A stretch of DNA of 64,000 nucleotides from Piscinibacter sp. (GTDB lineage Bacteria > Pseudomonadota > Gammaproteobacteria > Burkholderiales > Burkholderiaceae_C), in contig JAGOAS010000010.1 of the NCBI GenBank assembly GCA_017983795.1, forward strand, positions 79,712 through 143,711. Direction: 5' to 3'. Every line of letters begins with the position of its first letter. Within the stretch, counting starts at the first letter, position 1. The translations under genes were made by a program, and so were the position numbers. Below are positions 63,056 through 64,000 of this stretch, one piece after another. Below the pieces are notes generated by a model, which was given only the letters and a program-made list of their open reading frames with translations, ran no database searches and was not told the origin of the DNA.

Positions 63056-63877
63056 ATGCACTTCTTCCGACCGAATCGCCGCCAATGGCTGGCGCTGGCC
63101 GCTGCCGCGCCGGCGCTCGTGCTGGCCGAGCAGGTGCGCCCCGGGCTGGATCCGGCCGGCTGGCTGGTGAGCGAGAAGCTCGACGGCGTGCGCGCGTTGT
63201 GGGATGGCAGGCAGCTGCGCTTTCGCAGCGGTCGCGTGGTGGCGGCGCCGGCGGGGTTCCTGGCGCGGCTGCCGCGCACGCCGCTGGACGGCGAGCTGTG
63301 GCTGGCGCGCGGCCGCTTCGACGAACTCTCCGGCCTGGTGCGGCGTGCGTCGCCCGACGATGCGCTGTGGCGCGAGGTTCGCTACATGCTCTTCGAGTTG
63401 CCCGGCGCGCCGGGGCCGTTCGCCGAGCGTGCCCGCGCGCTGGAGCGCATCGCCGAAGCGTCGCGCTGGCCGCAACTGCAGGCCGTGCCGCAGTGCGTGA
63501 TCGCAAGCCGGGCGGCGCTGGCGACGCTGCTCGCGGACACCGTGCGCGAGGGCGGCGAGGGTCTGATGCTGCATCGCGCCGATGCGCTCTACGAAGCCGG
63601 CCGCAGCCGTGCGCTGGTGAAGCTCAAGCCGCAGCAGGACGAGGATGCCGTCGTGATCGGCCATCTGCCCGGGCGTGGCCGCCACGCCGGACGGCTCGGC
63701 GCGCTGCAGCTGCGGCGCGCCGACGGCCTGGTCTTCCAGCTCGGCACCGGATTCAGCGATGCCCAGCGCAGCAGCCCGCCGCCGCTGGGCAGCACCGTGA
63801 CCTACACCTACCGCGGCCTCACGCCCGGCGGCGCGCCGCGCTTCGCGAGCTTTCTGCGCGTGCGGCCCGACGCCTGA
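63056..63877 (+). CDS. ligE: Exported minimal ATP-dependent DNA ligase (LigE-like)
   Basis: This 273-residue protein has a leader with twin arginines (FRPNRRQWLALAAAAPALVLA, about 4-24) that fits Sec or Tat export. Motif I is SEKLDGVRALWDG (catalytic Lys41). LDGELW is motif III, EGLMLH motif IV and ALVKLKP motif V. An OB-fold domain follows (about 195-273). Minimal ligases of this kind are found in Haemophilus and Neisseria and are predicted to act in the periplasm. GGAG before the ATG at 63056 supports that start over ATGs at 63035 and 63044. The next gene is a partial transposase. Confidence 0.85.
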   Translation: MHFFRPNRRQWLALAAAAPALVLAEQVRPGLDPAGWLVSEKLDGVRALWDGRQLRFRSGRVVAAPAGFLARLPRTPLDGELWLARGRFDELSGLVRRASPDDALWREVRYMLFELPGAPGPFAERARALERIAEASRWPQLQAVPQCVIASRAALATLLADTVREGGEGLMLHRADALYEAGRSRALVKLKPQQDEDAVVIGHLPGRGRHAGRLGALQLRRADGLVFQLGTGFSDAQRSSPPPLGSTVTYTYRGLTPGGAPRFASFLRVRPDA

Positions 63878-63893
63878 GTAACCGTCTCTCGAG

Positions 63894-64000
<107 letters not shown>

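Overview
The window looks like ordinary chromosome from a high-GC betaproteobacterium, most likely Burkholderiales of the Rubrivivax/Leptothrix/Methylibium type. I infer this from the very high GC with strong third-position G/C bias, from gene orders typical of that group (scpB-rluB-ndk-rlmN-pilW-rodZ-ispG-hisS-yfgM-bamB-der-hfq-hflX-hflK-hflC-hisZ-purA, and rpsB-tsf-pyrH-frr-uppS-cdsA-dxr-rseP-bamA-skp-lpxD-fabZ-lpxA-lpxB-rnhB), and from the presence of HisZ, PpsR/PpsA and BAM/LPS genes, which mark a Gram-negative cell. Coding density is very high and no gap between genes exceeds about 230 bp.

Layout. 1-4.4 kb: the end of the 2-oxoglutarate dehydrogenase operon (sucA 3' end, sucB, lpdA) followed by zapE. 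4.4-10 kb: a small secreted charged protein, a PP2C phosphatase, a DUF465 protein, a DinG-type helicase, bamD and rluD. 10.2-16.3 kb: scpB, rluB (with very long low-complexity tails), ndk, rlmN, pilW and rodZ. 16.3-29.2 kb: ispG, hisS, yfgM, bamB, der, hfq, hflX, hflKC, DUF2065, hisZ, purA and a phosphoribosyltransferase, many joined by 4-bp start/stop overlaps. 29.2-31.6 kb: tRNA-Leu(CAG) on the minus strand, head to head with an RNase R gene. 31.6-35.9 kb: a minus-strand block of NAD(P)HX repair enzyme, D-amino-acid dehydrogenase and amidase. 36-50.9 kb: translation and envelope genes from rpsB to a SpoU methyltransferase. 50.9-54.3 kb: the divergent ppsR/ppsA pair. 54.3-59.9 kb: minus-strand panC, panB, moeA, mobA, moaA and an NlpC/P60 hydrolase. 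60-64 kb: acuI, prpE, a small exported ATP-dependent DNA ligase and the 3' end of an IS110-family transposase cut by the window edge.

The genes form functional groups. Outer-membrane assembly is represented by bamA, bamB, bamD, skp and rseP. LPS lipid A synthesis is lpxD-fabZ-lpxA-lpxB. Isoprenoid and undecaprenyl supply is ispG, dxr and uppS. Ribosome and tRNA function is served by rpsB, tsf, frr, der, hflX, hisS, rluB, rluD and rlmN. Molybdenum cofactor synthesis is moaA-mobA-moeA, and pantothenate synthesis is panB-panC.

I did not find a convincing new multi-gene system, CRISPR array, prophage or defence island. The observations most worth a second look are a dispersed repeat of about 75 bp present twice, each copy abutting a start codon; the RGG-like tail of RluB; an RNase R that lacks the usual N-terminal helix-turn-helix and shares a divergent promoter region with tRNA-Leu; the acuI-prpE pair; the exported DNA ligase beside an IS110 element; and several structured leaders.
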